Source: an uncultured Candidatus Pelagibacter sp. (GTDB lineage: Bacteria; Pseudomonadota; Alphaproteobacteria; Pelagibacterales; Pelagibacteraceae). Taken from it: DNA of 64,000 nucleotides. The stretch spans positions 1-64,000 of the forward strand of contig CAJQTA010000001.1 in assembly GCA_905618895.1 (NCBI GenBank), written 5' to 3'. The notes below the pieces were generated by a model that worked only from the letters and a program-made list of their open reading frames with translations, ran no database searches and was not told the origin of the DNA. The position numbers and the translations under genes are program-made. Below are positions 13,033-22,123 of the stretch, piece by piece. Positions within the stretch are counted from its first letter, which is position 1; every line of letters begins with the position of its first letter.

Positions 13033-13289
13033 AATAGTTCACCTTTCTTTAATTGTTAACGTTGGGTTTCTACAATTTATGAAACAGATAATTGAGAAGT
13101 TAACTAGACCCTAGAGTAATAACAGCAATACACTGCTGTACCATAAGCAAATTACAAACGAGTCAGTGATTGTACCATGAAACTCACTAACACTCTTGCA
13201 CACATACAGTTTCTAAATAGTGAATCAAAAGTGAACACCAATATAAAAGCTAGGTTTTACTAACGAACAGGAATCTATACGAATGATCT

Positions 13290-13310
13290 AAAATACTTTA
13301 AGAGTGTATT
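13290..13310. repeat. Boundary repeat copy 2
   Basis: Identical 21-mer to 8372-8392. Confidence 0.9.
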
Positions 13311-13438
13311 TGTTTAACAGCATTAGCTTTTGCACTTGCTGTATACCCATTATAAGCAACCACACCTACTGCAGCAAGGATACCGATGATGGCTACAACG
13401 ACTAGGAGTTCTATTAGGGTGAAACCACTTCGTTTCAT
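13298..13438 (-). pseudogene. Orphan pilin 5' cassette (46 aa, [46 protein letters not shown])
   Basis: Complete class III prepilin N-terminus, but the ORF ends in the boundary repeat; no globular domain. Confidence 0.85.
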
Positions 13439-13447
13439 ACCAAACCT

Positions 13448-14044
13448 TTAATTTAAAATTTTCTTTTTAGCTTTTTTAAATTCTTCTTTTGAAATCACAC
13501 CATCATCTAAGAGTTTTTTGAGATCTTTTAATTTAGCAACAACATCTTTATCTTCTGATTTTTTTTTTGTTATTTTAGCTTTTTTCTTATTAGTAGTTGA
13601 GCTGATAGCATCTCCAATAAAACCAAGTGAAGCAAGCTTATCTTTCATTTCTGAATAGGACATTTTACTTTTAAATTGTGATTTGCTTTTTCCATCATTG
13701 ATACCATTTTTCCAAATTACTCTTCTTTTTCTTGCAAATATTTTACATTCTTTTTTGGTATATTTTTTGCATGCTGTGACTTCAGCGTGTCCTGCATTAT
13801 TCATACATCCGCCTCCAAAATTGTGGCTACAATAATAATAATATGAATTTGATCCATCTAAAGTTATCATAAATATACCTGGGTCTGCTTTTTGGCCTTT
13901 AACTTTTTTAAGTTTAATATAATTTTCAAAATTACTAATTACTTGATTACTAAGTTTTACCTCTCCTTCACCAGTGTAAGATTTAGAATAAGCATTTCCA
14001 CTCAACAATAAGCCCAGAACTACGATCCCTATAATTTTTTTCAT
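13448..14044 (-). CDS. Secreted protein with C-terminal SHOCT-like domain
   Basis: Signal peptide MKKIIGIVVLGLLLSGNAYS; C-term DVVAKLKDLKKLLDDGVISKEEFKKAKKKIL. Confidence 0.7.
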   Translation of the reverse strand: MKKIIGIVVLGLLLSGNAYSKSYTGEGEVKLSNQVISNFENYIKLKKVKGQKADPGIFMITLDGSNSYYYYCSHNFGGGCMNNAGHAEVTACKKYTKKECKIFARKRRVIWKNGINDGKSKSQFKSKMSYSEMKDKLASLGFIGDAISSTTNKKKAKITKKKSEDKDVVAKLKDLKKLLDDGVISKEEFKKAKKKILN

Positions 14045-14338
14045 AGATAAAGTTAGCTCAAAACTTAATAAATAAAACTATCAATATTTAATTGTAAATT
14101 TTTTTTGCAAAATAAGGATTATAGAAGCACGGTCCGGGGCACCGGGTAACAGAACGCCCCTTCACACTCTTCTATTACTCTTTATTTATATTGCTGGTTA
14201 ACTTTTAAATTGCTCTTGGTCGTACATATGTCGTAATTCAGTTGAATCATTCACGATTAAATAGAAGTCCTAACACATACCAATTGTCTCCATAGTAAAT
14301 GAGATAGCCATGAAGCTTGTAAGAAAATATGGTTAGAT

Positions 14339-14356
14339 GGCCCAGTTAGCTGGACC
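14339..14356 (-). terminator. Possible stem-loop downstream of the 14374-14961 gene
   Basis: GGTCCAG-CTAA-CTGGGCC hairpin (7 bp, one GU) on the minus strand; no clear U-tract. Confidence 0.3.
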
Positions 14357-14373
14357 ACCCTACAAAATTTATA

Positions 14374-14961
14374 TTAAAATAGATAACCTACTGAAAAGAA
14401 TGTTGCACTTGTATCTATGCCACCTATATCAGCATAATGAATAATTGAATATCTTGTATTACCACTTTCAATTCCACCTCCTAATAAAGCACCAGTTCCA
14501 GTTTTACTTGCTGTTGCTGCATATGAAGTTCCACCAATAGTTACATTTGCTTCTCCATCAATAGTTGATGAATGTATTCCAATTTTACCAAACAAACCTC
14601 CTGGACTACTAAAAACTGCAGAGATATCCAAACCATGTATATCATAAGACTCAGAAGCACTATCTGCACCTATTTTATAAGTTGCACCTGCACCTGATGT
14701 TTGAAAGTAACCCACTTCTACTCCTAAATTTGAAGCAATACCGTATTCACCAAATACTCTTCCTACAAAAGCTCCTTTATCATATTCTACCAATACTGTT
14801 GATCCTGACGCATTAGCTATTGCTTGAGCTGTTTTTTCAGCTTCAATTTCAATTGGTGTCCAACCCAATTCAACACCACCCCTAAACTGTCCTTCTTCTG
14901 CTGCATTAACAAAATTTGAAAAACCAAACATTAATAATGCTATGTAAATTATTTTTTTCAT
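14374..14961 (-). CDS. Outer-membrane beta-barrel protein
   Basis: Signal peptide, alternating amphipathic strands, C-term TSATFFSVGYLF. Confidence 0.7.
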   Translation of the reverse strand: MKKIIYIALLMFGFSNFVNAAEEGQFRGGVELGWTPIEIEAEKTAQAIANASGSTVLVEYDKGAFVGRVFGEYGIASNLGVEVGYFQTSGAGATYKIGADSASESYDIHGLDISAVFSSPGGLFGKIGIHSSTIDGEANVTIGGTSYAATASKTGTGALLGGGIESGNTRYSIIHYADIGGIDTSATFFSVGYLF

Positions 14962-15178
14962 TTAATTTCCTTATTTTAATATATTCATTAAAAAGTTATC
15001 ATTTAAATGACAAAAAAAAACTACCGGAATTCAACTGTAAAATATCCATCAAAATATTAAAGTTTACTTAAGTAAAATTGCATCTCTATAAGAAAAATCC
15101 TTAATTGAATTGTGAATGTCGACCAAAAGCCCCTCAAATTTATGGACACGATAACTCTGGAATGCTAGGATTTTTGTA

Positions 15179-15589
15179 ATGAAAAAACTATTAATTTTAA
15201 TAATATTAATTCCATTATTATCTGCATGCTCTGGCACTGGAAGTAAAATTAAACCATCTATAGCATCATCAAGCAATGGAAATACAAATTTATATTTTAC
15301 TAGAGAAGGAGGATTTATGGGTGGTGGAATTTTAGCTAAAATAGAAGTTAATGGAAGAGAAATTGCTAGATTGGGCACAAAAGAAAGTATAACTCATAAT
15401 GTTTCTAGTAATTATAAAGTCAAGGTATCAGGTGCTGGAATTAATGGATTTACTATTGGTAAAGATTCGGCAGCTGGAACTAGTGATGGAAAAAATCATT
15501 TTTATATTATTTCAGTCAAACAAGGTCTTTTTTCAATGAGCTTTAAGATAAGTGAAACAACAGAGTCTGGGTTTAATCAATCTAATTAA
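15179..15589 (+). CDS. Small lipoprotein
   Basis: Lipobox LLSACSG; 136 aa. Confidence 0.7.
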   Translation: MKKLLILIILIPLLSACSGTGSKIKPSIASSSNGNTNLYFTREGGFMGGGILAKIEVNGREIARLGTKESITHNVSSNYKVKVSGAGINGFTIGKDSAAGTSDGKNHFYIISVKQGLFSMSFKISETTESGFNQSN

Positions 15590-15701
15590 TTTTTACACTA
15601 TCCCAATACCCATTATAAGCAACCACTCCTACTGCAGCTAAGATACTGATGATGGCTACTACGACTAGGAGCTCTATTAGGGTGAATGCTTTACGGTTCA
15701 T
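15582..15701 (-). pseudogene. Orphan pilin 5' cassette (39 aa, [39 protein letters not shown])
   Basis: Prepilin N-terminus cut after GY; overlaps the 3' end of the convergent lipoprotein gene. Confidence 0.8.
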
Positions 15702-15791
15702 ATCCTTCTATTCTCTATTGTTACTGAGCCAATCTTTTTATTAAATCCTATCAATCATCTTTAGCTTATCCATTCATTAGCTTCTACAATT

Positions 15792-16307
15792 TTATTCTAT
15801 CGTTACTAAGTCAGTGAGATTTTGAAAATTATTATCTTGATCTAAATAGTAAGTTACAATTCTAAATGTATTAGCATTAATACTATCCAATTGAATAGCT
15901 CCAACACTCTCTTTTATCATCCAATTAGCTGCTTTTCCTTGTTCAAAATAACAAGATGCACAAACAGGTTTTGTTGTCATACCATATAAATTTTTCCAAC
16001 CTCCGTAATAAAAATGATCCTCAAAATAATTTATTGCTGAATTAGCATTAATGGGACAATTAAAATGACCCATTCTACCATGGGCATTTTCTCTAAATAT
16101 AATTTTATCGCTGGAATCTATTTCACATTTCATTATCTGTAATTGTACCCACTTTTTTAAATTATTGTGATTAGCTATAGTCCCATTTCTTTTAGCAGCA
16201 CCCGTATACCCATTATAAGCAACCACACCTACTGCAGCTAGAATACCGATGATTGCTACAACGACTAGCAATTCAATTAATGTAAAACCTTTATTTAATT
16301 TTTTCAT
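15792..16307 (-). CDS. Type IV pilin
   Basis: [42 protein letters not shown]. Confidence 0.92.
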   Translation of the reverse strand: MKKLNKGFTLIELLVVVAIIGILAAVGVVAYNGYTGAAKRNGTIANHNNLKKWVQLQIMKCEIDSSDKIIFRENAHGRMGHFNCPINANSAINYFEDHFYYGGWKNLYGMTTKPVCASCYFEQGKAANWMIKESVGAIQLDSINANTFRIVTYYLDQDNNFQNLTDLVTIE

Positions 16308-16477
16308 AGATTATTAATAAATATTAAAACTTTTGATGTAATTTTTATAAAAAGATACATAACAATAATTGAGCCAACAACTGCTAACCAAATATTAATT
16401 TTATAAAGAAATAAAATTACCCACAATGCTATTCCAAAAGCGGTGTTATAATAAATAAATTTAAATAATTTAGTCAT
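16304..16477 (-). CDS. 57-aa two-TM small membrane protein, translationally coupled (ATGA) to the pilin
   Basis: MTKLFKFIYYNTAFGIALWVILFLYKINIWLAVVGSIIVMYLFIKITSKVLIFINNL; stop overlaps the pilin ATG. Confidence 0.55.
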   Translation of the reverse strand: MTKLFKFIYYNTAFGIALWVILFLYKINIWLAVVGSIIVMYLFIKITSKVLIFINNL

Positions 16478-16479
16478 AA

Positions 16480-16550
16480 CTAACAGCCATTACTTATATC
16501 TGCTTTTTTATTAGTCTCAGTGATTTTAATTGTACAACTTGAATTCATTT
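16480..16550 (-). pseudogene. Orphan pilin C-terminal fragment (NSSCTIKITETNKKADISNGC*)
   Basis: Resembles the C-terminus DASCTIKITQTKKKPVSSSSC* of the pilin at 27130. Confidence 0.6.
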
Positions 16551-16673
16551 TTTAGTTGCTGTAGTCTGTAGGATATGTCCGAACCCCCTCTTAGATGAAA
16601 ATCAGATATATTTTTATTCTCTTTTGCAAGGATATTAACTTTATCTATCATTACTAGATGTTAACCCTTTAAA

Positions 16674-17114
16674 TTGAACAAAAAAACTGTTGAAATTTGT
16701 TATGTTATTTTGCTACCAGTATTATACGATAAAAAATACCTTATGACTAATAACGCTGCAGAATATAAAACAGAAAAATATCTTCAAGAATTTTATGATC
16801 TTAGCAATACAACAGATATAAAAGGTTTCTATTATGAAACCAGATTGCATTCTGTAATAGTTTTAGAAATTTCCCTAGCAAGTTTTAATAAAAATCATCC
16901 TGTAAGTTTTGAATTTCTCTGTGAAACCATTCCAAAGAAATTGGGGAAAAGAACAACCATACAAACTATTTTAAACGAAGGTTTAAGAAAAGGTTATTTT
17001 ATAAAGACAATAAGTGAAAAAGATAAAAGAATAAAATTTTATACTCTAGAAAAAGATTCACTTAGTGTTATTGAAAAATGGTGGACTGATCGAAAAGAAT
17101 TTTCCACTACATGA
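16674..17114 (+). CDS. Winged-HTH (MarR-like) regulator
   Basis: KRTTIQTILNEGLRKGYFIKTISEKDKRIKFYTLEKDSLSVIEKWW. Confidence 0.55.
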   Translation: MNKKTVEICYVILLPVLYDKKYLMTNNAAEYKTEKYLQEFYDLSNTTDIKGFYYETRLHSVIVLEISLASFNKNHPVSFEFLCETIPKKLGKRTTIQTILNEGLRKGYFIKTISEKDKRIKFYTLEKDSLSVIEKWWTDRKEFSTT

Positions 17115-17116
17115 TT

Positions 17117-17217
17117 TTAAACTTTCAAAACAAAATTATATAAAAACTCTCCATATAAAAAATATATTAAACTACCTAAAATAATGTGTGGCCCAAAAGG
17201 TATTTGAGATTTAAGGT
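17117..17217 (-). pseudogene. Prepilin peptidase (pilD) C-terminal remnant
   Basis: LKSQIPFGPHIILGSLIYFLYGEFLYNFVLKV* parallels PilD C-term MRTEIPFGPFIIVASLIYFAQGDLLYSLILV* (45872-46648). Confidence 0.75.
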
Positions 17218-17243
17218 TTGTTTTTTATAAAGGTTTTGTTAAA

Positions 17244-19757
17244 TTAAAAGACTTTCTTTAATTTAACCATTGCTTCATCAATAGTATTTGGTTTCAATAC
17301 ATCTTGATTATTTAATTTAAAATCAATTTCAAAATCATTAATATTTTTACTAATCTTATACTCAGATCCTAGATTATCTGATCCATTTATTTTAAAAGCA
17401 TAGTTGGTTTTTTTGTTTGGTAAGTATCCAATCGTAATAATGATGTTATCTGTGTGTCCAGTTCCAAGAGCTTGATTACGCTCATATATTAAAAAGACAC
17501 TCAAACTATCAGGTAAAATTATATCTATACCCACTTCACCATTTACATTATGTAAAGCTCCTGAGTATAATTTTTCCTGAAAATCTAAAGTATTATCTGA
17601 AACATAAGTATATTTAAAATTAGAGGAACGACTTAAATCAGCCATATATTCTAATTTACCGTGTCTTTTTATAAAACAGGTTTTATTTTTCACACCTGGG
17701 CAAAAAGTAGATTTATTTGGGAAACCATCCACTACTCCCATCGCTGTTCTTAGTTTTAATGTTTGTATGTTTTGATCTTCGACTTTAATTGCACCAATAC
17801 CAGACTCTGTATATCCATCTAATATTGTGTACCCAACATCAGCTTGTATAGAAGGAATTAAAATAAAATTATTTTTTTTGATCTCATCTTTTGACTTAAC
17901 TGCCCCATACACTTGTCTACCATTTCTACTGGCTTTTATATGTTCGCCGTCTAAAACAGTTAGAATATCATACTTTAATTTACCAAAACCAATAACGATA
18001 TCCTCAGATTTTGTGTCATTTTCAATTGGGGTAGTAGAATAATAACTAAGGTTGAATGTATCAGTATCTATATTACTTCCTCCCATTCCAACATCGACAT
18101 TATTGTTACCGATTCTAAATGCCAATCCTTTTATTCCATTATTATCAGTAAATTTATCAGCTCCAAGTGTAATTGCTTCAGTGTCAATCTTTTTAAATGA
18201 AGAAATATTTGTGTCTCCTACTCTTCCAATTGCAATACTTCCTTCGCTCCAAAAAAAAATATCTTGTTGTTTATCTTCTGTCTTTTTTTCAAGAGATGCT
18301 TGACGTGCAGTTATTTTTTCTGGAAGTTTATCCATCCAAGAATTTAATAGTGAGTTATCTGATTTAATTGTAGTGGTAAAATTATTTAATTTTCTATTAT
18401 CTATATCTTTCTGACTAATAGTTATAGACCGACCATTTTCTACTTTTTTATTAACTGAAAGTATTCTGTCTGGAAGTTTTTTAACCCAGTAATTTAACAA
18501 TGGGTTATCAAGTTGAGTGGCAGTATTAAAATTAAAATCAATATTAAGATTTGATAAATTTTGATTATCTTTATTTCTTCTTATCCATTCTAAACGGTTT
18601 AAGGCACTTTTAGTTGAATGATCAATAGTTCTTTTAGCAATCATTATTTGCGCTTCTACAATTCCAGTTCTAATACTATTTTCTGTAATTGGAGGACATT
18701 TTCCTGCAATAATATTAAAAGGACAAACTAAATCATATTCTAAAACATCTTCATCTTCATCGTTCATCGTGTACATTTTTAAACCATTGGTGCTAAATGC
18801 AAGTCCACTTGGCTGTGGAGCACCACCACTTCCACTGTTGATGAATTCAACTGTACCATCTATTGTAAATGAAGAAGTAGAGAATGCCACACCAAGAGAA
18901 ACTTGAGTTATATCTCTAGGAAAATTGGTTCCTGCGTGATCAACAACCCAAAACCTTTTTCCATCTGGACTAAAATCAAATCCCTTGGCATTACCTACAG
19001 GAGTGATACTTGAACCTGGATCCTGAAGTCTTATTCCAGCATCTGTAACAATTGATATAGTGCTTAAATCATATGCAATTGATAATTGGTATTCTAATAA
19101 CCTTACATAATGATTTGAACCAGAGCCACCAAAAAGTACAAATAATTTTTTTCCATCATTGCTAAAGTCAAAACCTCTAAGCCTATTATTCCTTGAAGAA
19201 GCAGCAACAGTTCCAGCATTACTCCCATCTTGCAGATCATCATCATCAAGATTTGAAGTTGCATGTACAGCTGAACCTACAGGAAAATTACATGTTGAAA
19301 TATCGTAAGGTGAAGTTAAATCAAATCTAAATACTCTATCAGCGTTTGTATCATCTGAACCTGCATTCCCTCTGCCTACAAACAACATCATTCCATTATG
19401 AGAAAATTTTAAATCATGCATCCAATTTGTAGGACCATGTTCACTTGATCTATTACCCTCACCATTGTTCAAAATACATCTTTCACCATCACCTGCATAA
19501 GTTTTTGTAGAGACATCAAATGGTGTGCTTAAATTATATTCACTTACATGCGAAAAAACATCATCAGCTGAATTATCTGGTGATTGAGATAATATGAACA
19601 TTTTTGTTCCAGCAGGATTAAAATGAACACCACTTGGATCATTATTAGTGCCATCGGTAACTGCTGCCTTCTGTACAAAAGTGTGCATAGCTCCAAATGA
19701 ATTAGAGATCGGAAGTATAAATATTAAAATTAAAATAAAGTTTTTTATAAATTTCAT
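17244..19757 (-). CDS. Beta-propeller passenger plus autotransporter-like beta-barrel, paralog 1; start taken at MKFIKNF
   Basis: Signal peptide; repeats such as PSGVHFNPAGTKMFILSQSPDN; FWSEGSIAIGRVGD barrel start; terminal aromatic F. Confidence 0.75.
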   Translation of the reverse strand: MKFIKNFILILIFILPISNSFGAMHTFVQKAAVTDGTNNDPSGVHFNPAGTKMFILSQSPDNSADDVFSHVSEYNLSTPFDVSTKTYAGDGERCILNNGEGNRSSEHGPTNWMHDLKFSHNGMMLFVGRGNAGSDDTNADRVFRFDLTSPYDISTCNFPVGSAVHATSNLDDDDLQDGSNAGTVAASSRNNRLRGFDFSNDGKKLFVLFGGSGSNHYVRLLEYQLSIAYDLSTISIVTDAGIRLQDPGSSITPVGNAKGFDFSPDGKRFWVVDHAGTNFPRDITQVSLGVAFSTSSFTIDGTVEFINSGSGGAPQPSGLAFSTNGLKMYTMNDEDEDVLEYDLVCPFNIIAGKCPPITENSIRTGIVEAQIMIAKRTIDHSTKSALNRLEWIRRNKDNQNLSNLNIDFNFNTATQLDNPLLNYWVKKLPDRILSVNKKVENGRSITISQKDIDNRKLNNFTTTIKSDNSLLNSWMDKLPEKITARQASLEKKTEDKQQDIFFWSEGSIAIGRVGDTNISSFKKIDTEAITLGADKFTDNNGIKGLAFRIGNNNVDVGMGGSNIDTDTFNLSYYSTTPIENDTKSEDIVIGFGKLKYDILTVLDGEHIKASRNGRQVYGAVKSKDEIKKNNFILIPSIQADVGYTILDGYTESGIGAIKVEDQNIQTLKLRTAMGVVDGFPNKSTFCPGVKNKTCFIKRHGKLEYMADLSRSSNFKYTYVSDNTLDFQEKLYSGALHNVNGEVGIDIILPDSLSVFLIYERNQALGTGHTDNIIITIGYLPNKKTNYAFKINGSDNLGSEYKISKNINDFEIDFKLNNQDVLKPNTIDEAMVKLKKVF

Positions 19758-19761
19758 ATAA

Positions 19762-21945
19762 TTAAAATGTTGCTGACAATTCAATACCTGCACTATAGTC
19801 AGGTACTTCACTTAAAAAATTATAGTTAGAACTCATTTTAAAATCAAATTCATTTACGTTATTGGTTAATGATAAACTAGTTTTCTCAAAATTATTTACA
19901 TCAAATACAAATTTCATTTTATCAACTGGAACATACCCTACAGATAGATAAATGTCGTTACTATAACCTTTTCCATTAGTTTTAAATTTTTCAAAATTTC
20001 CAACTAATGACCATCCTGATATCGAAGTTACATCAACACCATAACCAATTCTAAAATTATGTTTTGACTTATTATCTACTTTATAATTATAAACTGTACT
20101 TTGGCTATTTAGATAATAAAACTCTGCATCTGATGATGAGCTTAAATCTGCAATATATTCTAATCGCCCATGATGATTAATAATTTCATCCTCTTCCTTA
20201 TCTGTATCTGTTTTGTCTAAAAGTATACCAAGTGTTGCTAATGCAGATTTAATATTTTGATCCTTATAAAGTAATACGTCTGTCAAACTGTTTACTGCAG
20301 TTGATTTTTCTCTAAAAGCTTTTAGTCTTGTGTATCCTAAATCTAATTTGATGCTGGGATTTAAATTTATGTCTTCATCAACTATTCTTTTTCCAAAATT
20401 AAATGATCCAAATATCTGTTGCCCTTCTCGGTCACCATTTAGGGTGTTACCAAAAGTAACTCTTTTTTGATCTACAACTAGCAAACTAACACCAATTAAT
20501 GCATCAGTAAAAACGTGATCATCTCTAAGTTTAGTGCCGTATAACGCTAAACTATAAGCATCTGTATCTAATTTGCTTCCTTTATATCCAATATCAACAT
20601 TATCTTTTCCATACTGAAAAACGTATCCATACATAGTGTTTCTATCTTCTTCTTTAATTCTATCTGCACCAATTGAGATAGCATAACTATGAAAATCTCT
20701 TGATGATGAAGTTGAAGATTTATTTTTCCCCAAGCTAACTCTACCTTCACTCCATTGAAACCAATCATCACTATCATAACTTCTATCAATTTCTTTTTTT
20801 GAGCTTTTAAGGGCACTAACTAATTTTGATATTTTTGTATTTGTAAAATCAATTTCTGCATTAAGATTTGATAGATTGTCTTTATTTTTATGTCTTCTTA
20901 ACCACTCCATTCGGTGAAAGATTGGAAGATTAATGTTTTGAATTATACGTTTTGATAATTCAACATTTGCTTCAATGATTGCTGTAACATCTTTATCATT
21001 AATAGGATCACAAGTAATTGTGCCAGCACAAGCTAAACTATATTCATAAATTACATTATCACCTGAACTAGATCCATCGTCTCCAGTAACATATAGTTTT
21101 GTAAAATTTGACGAAAATATAAATCCTCTCATATTTCCAGTTTGAGATACTATTGAATAAGATGTTTTAAGGGTAATTGAAGTAATGTTATATGGTGATG
21201 ACAATGAATACTTATTGATATCATCCCCACTATTTCCACCAACATATAAAAAATTTCCATCTGAACTAAGTTGTATATTTCTTAATGAACTTTCATCAGA
21301 CTGAATACTACCCGAACATTGTTGATTGGTCATGCTCGTAATATCCCAAGGTGTTGTTAAATCATATTGAGCTATTATATTATTACCTTCATTTCCAACA
21401 AATACACGAGTTCCATCTGGTTTAAAGCTTATACCTCTTGATTGTATACTTGTAGTACATCCGGCCCGTAGTGCTGTTCTTGCAGTCCAAGATAGAGTTG
21501 AGGTATTCCAGGGTGTAGATAAAGTAAACTGCTCTATAGAAACATTATTACCTGATGTTCCATCGCTTCGAATTACATACATTTCTGTTCCATCAGTTTT
21601 AAATACTATAGCGTGTGGGTTATTCATAACCTCTGTACCTCCACTTTCTTCTATTGTAAGTGGTGTGTCTGAAATTTTAACTGCAGTGCTAATATCAAAT
21701 GGTGTCGTTAAAGAATATTCTATAACTGATTGATCATCTTCGTCTTTATCATTAGTGACGTATACTCTTGTTCCATCAGGTTTTATGAATATACCCCTTA
21801 ATTCATCAATGTCAGAGGAAATATCTTTTGATTGCTTAAATTCTAAAAAAGCAAAAGAATTAGAATAAAATAAAGCTAAAAAACTAAATACAATAAATAA
21901 TATTTTGAAAAAACTTTTCACGAGCGTAGAGTAATGAAAAGTCAA
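19762..21945 (-). CDS. Beta-propeller passenger plus autotransporter-like beta-barrel, paralog 2
   Basis: LRGIFIKPDGTRVYVTNDKDEDDQSVIEYSLTTPFDIST blades; QWSEGRVSLGKNKSS; C-term SAGIELSATF. Confidence 0.75.
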   Translation of the reverse strand: MTFHYSTLVKSFFKILFIVFSFLALFYSNSFAFLEFKQSKDISSDIDELRGIFIKPDGTRVYVTNDKDEDDQSVIEYSLTTPFDISTAVKISDTPLTIEESGGTEVMNNPHAIVFKTDGTEMYVIRSDGTSGNNVSIEQFTLSTPWNTSTLSWTARTALRAGCTTSIQSRGISFKPDGTRVFVGNEGNNIIAQYDLTTPWDITSMTNQQCSGSIQSDESSLRNIQLSSDGNFLYVGGNSGDDINKYSLSSPYNITSITLKTSYSIVSQTGNMRGFIFSSNFTKLYVTGDDGSSSGDNVIYEYSLACAGTITCDPINDKDVTAIIEANVELSKRIIQNINLPIFHRMEWLRRHKNKDNLSNLNAEIDFTNTKISKLVSALKSSKKEIDRSYDSDDWFQWSEGRVSLGKNKSSTSSSRDFHSYAISIGADRIKEEDRNTMYGYVFQYGKDNVDIGYKGSKLDTDAYSLALYGTKLRDDHVFTDALIGVSLLVVDQKRVTFGNTLNGDREGQQIFGSFNFGKRIVDEDINLNPSIKLDLGYTRLKAFREKSTAVNSLTDVLLYKDQNIKSALATLGILLDKTDTDKEEDEIINHHGRLEYIADLSSSSDAEFYYLNSQSTVYNYKVDNKSKHNFRIGYGVDVTSISGWSLVGNFEKFKTNGKGYSNDIYLSVGYVPVDKMKFVFDVNNFEKTSLSLTNNVNEFDFKMSSNYNFLSEVPDYSAGIELSATF

Positions 21946-22123
21946 TTAATACAACCGTATTAGTGCCCAAATCGAATTAAATTATTTATGCTATTAGTCA
22001 ATTTTAAAGCTTTTAAACTTGTCCTTCCATAATTGCCAAAAATGATTGGAAAAAACACCTAAATAAATCTTTTAATAAAATTATAATAAAGATTCTAAGA
22101 ATATTTAATGAAATTGAAAGTTA

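Noticed and set aside
14119-14162. tRNA or riboswitch in the GC-rich patch
   Set aside because: No cloverleaf and no recognised riboswitch consensus; kept only as a weak repeat element under findings.
15064-15378. 104-aa minus ORF opposite the lipoprotein
   Set aside because: The plus-strand lipoprotein with signal peptide and lipobox is far better supported.
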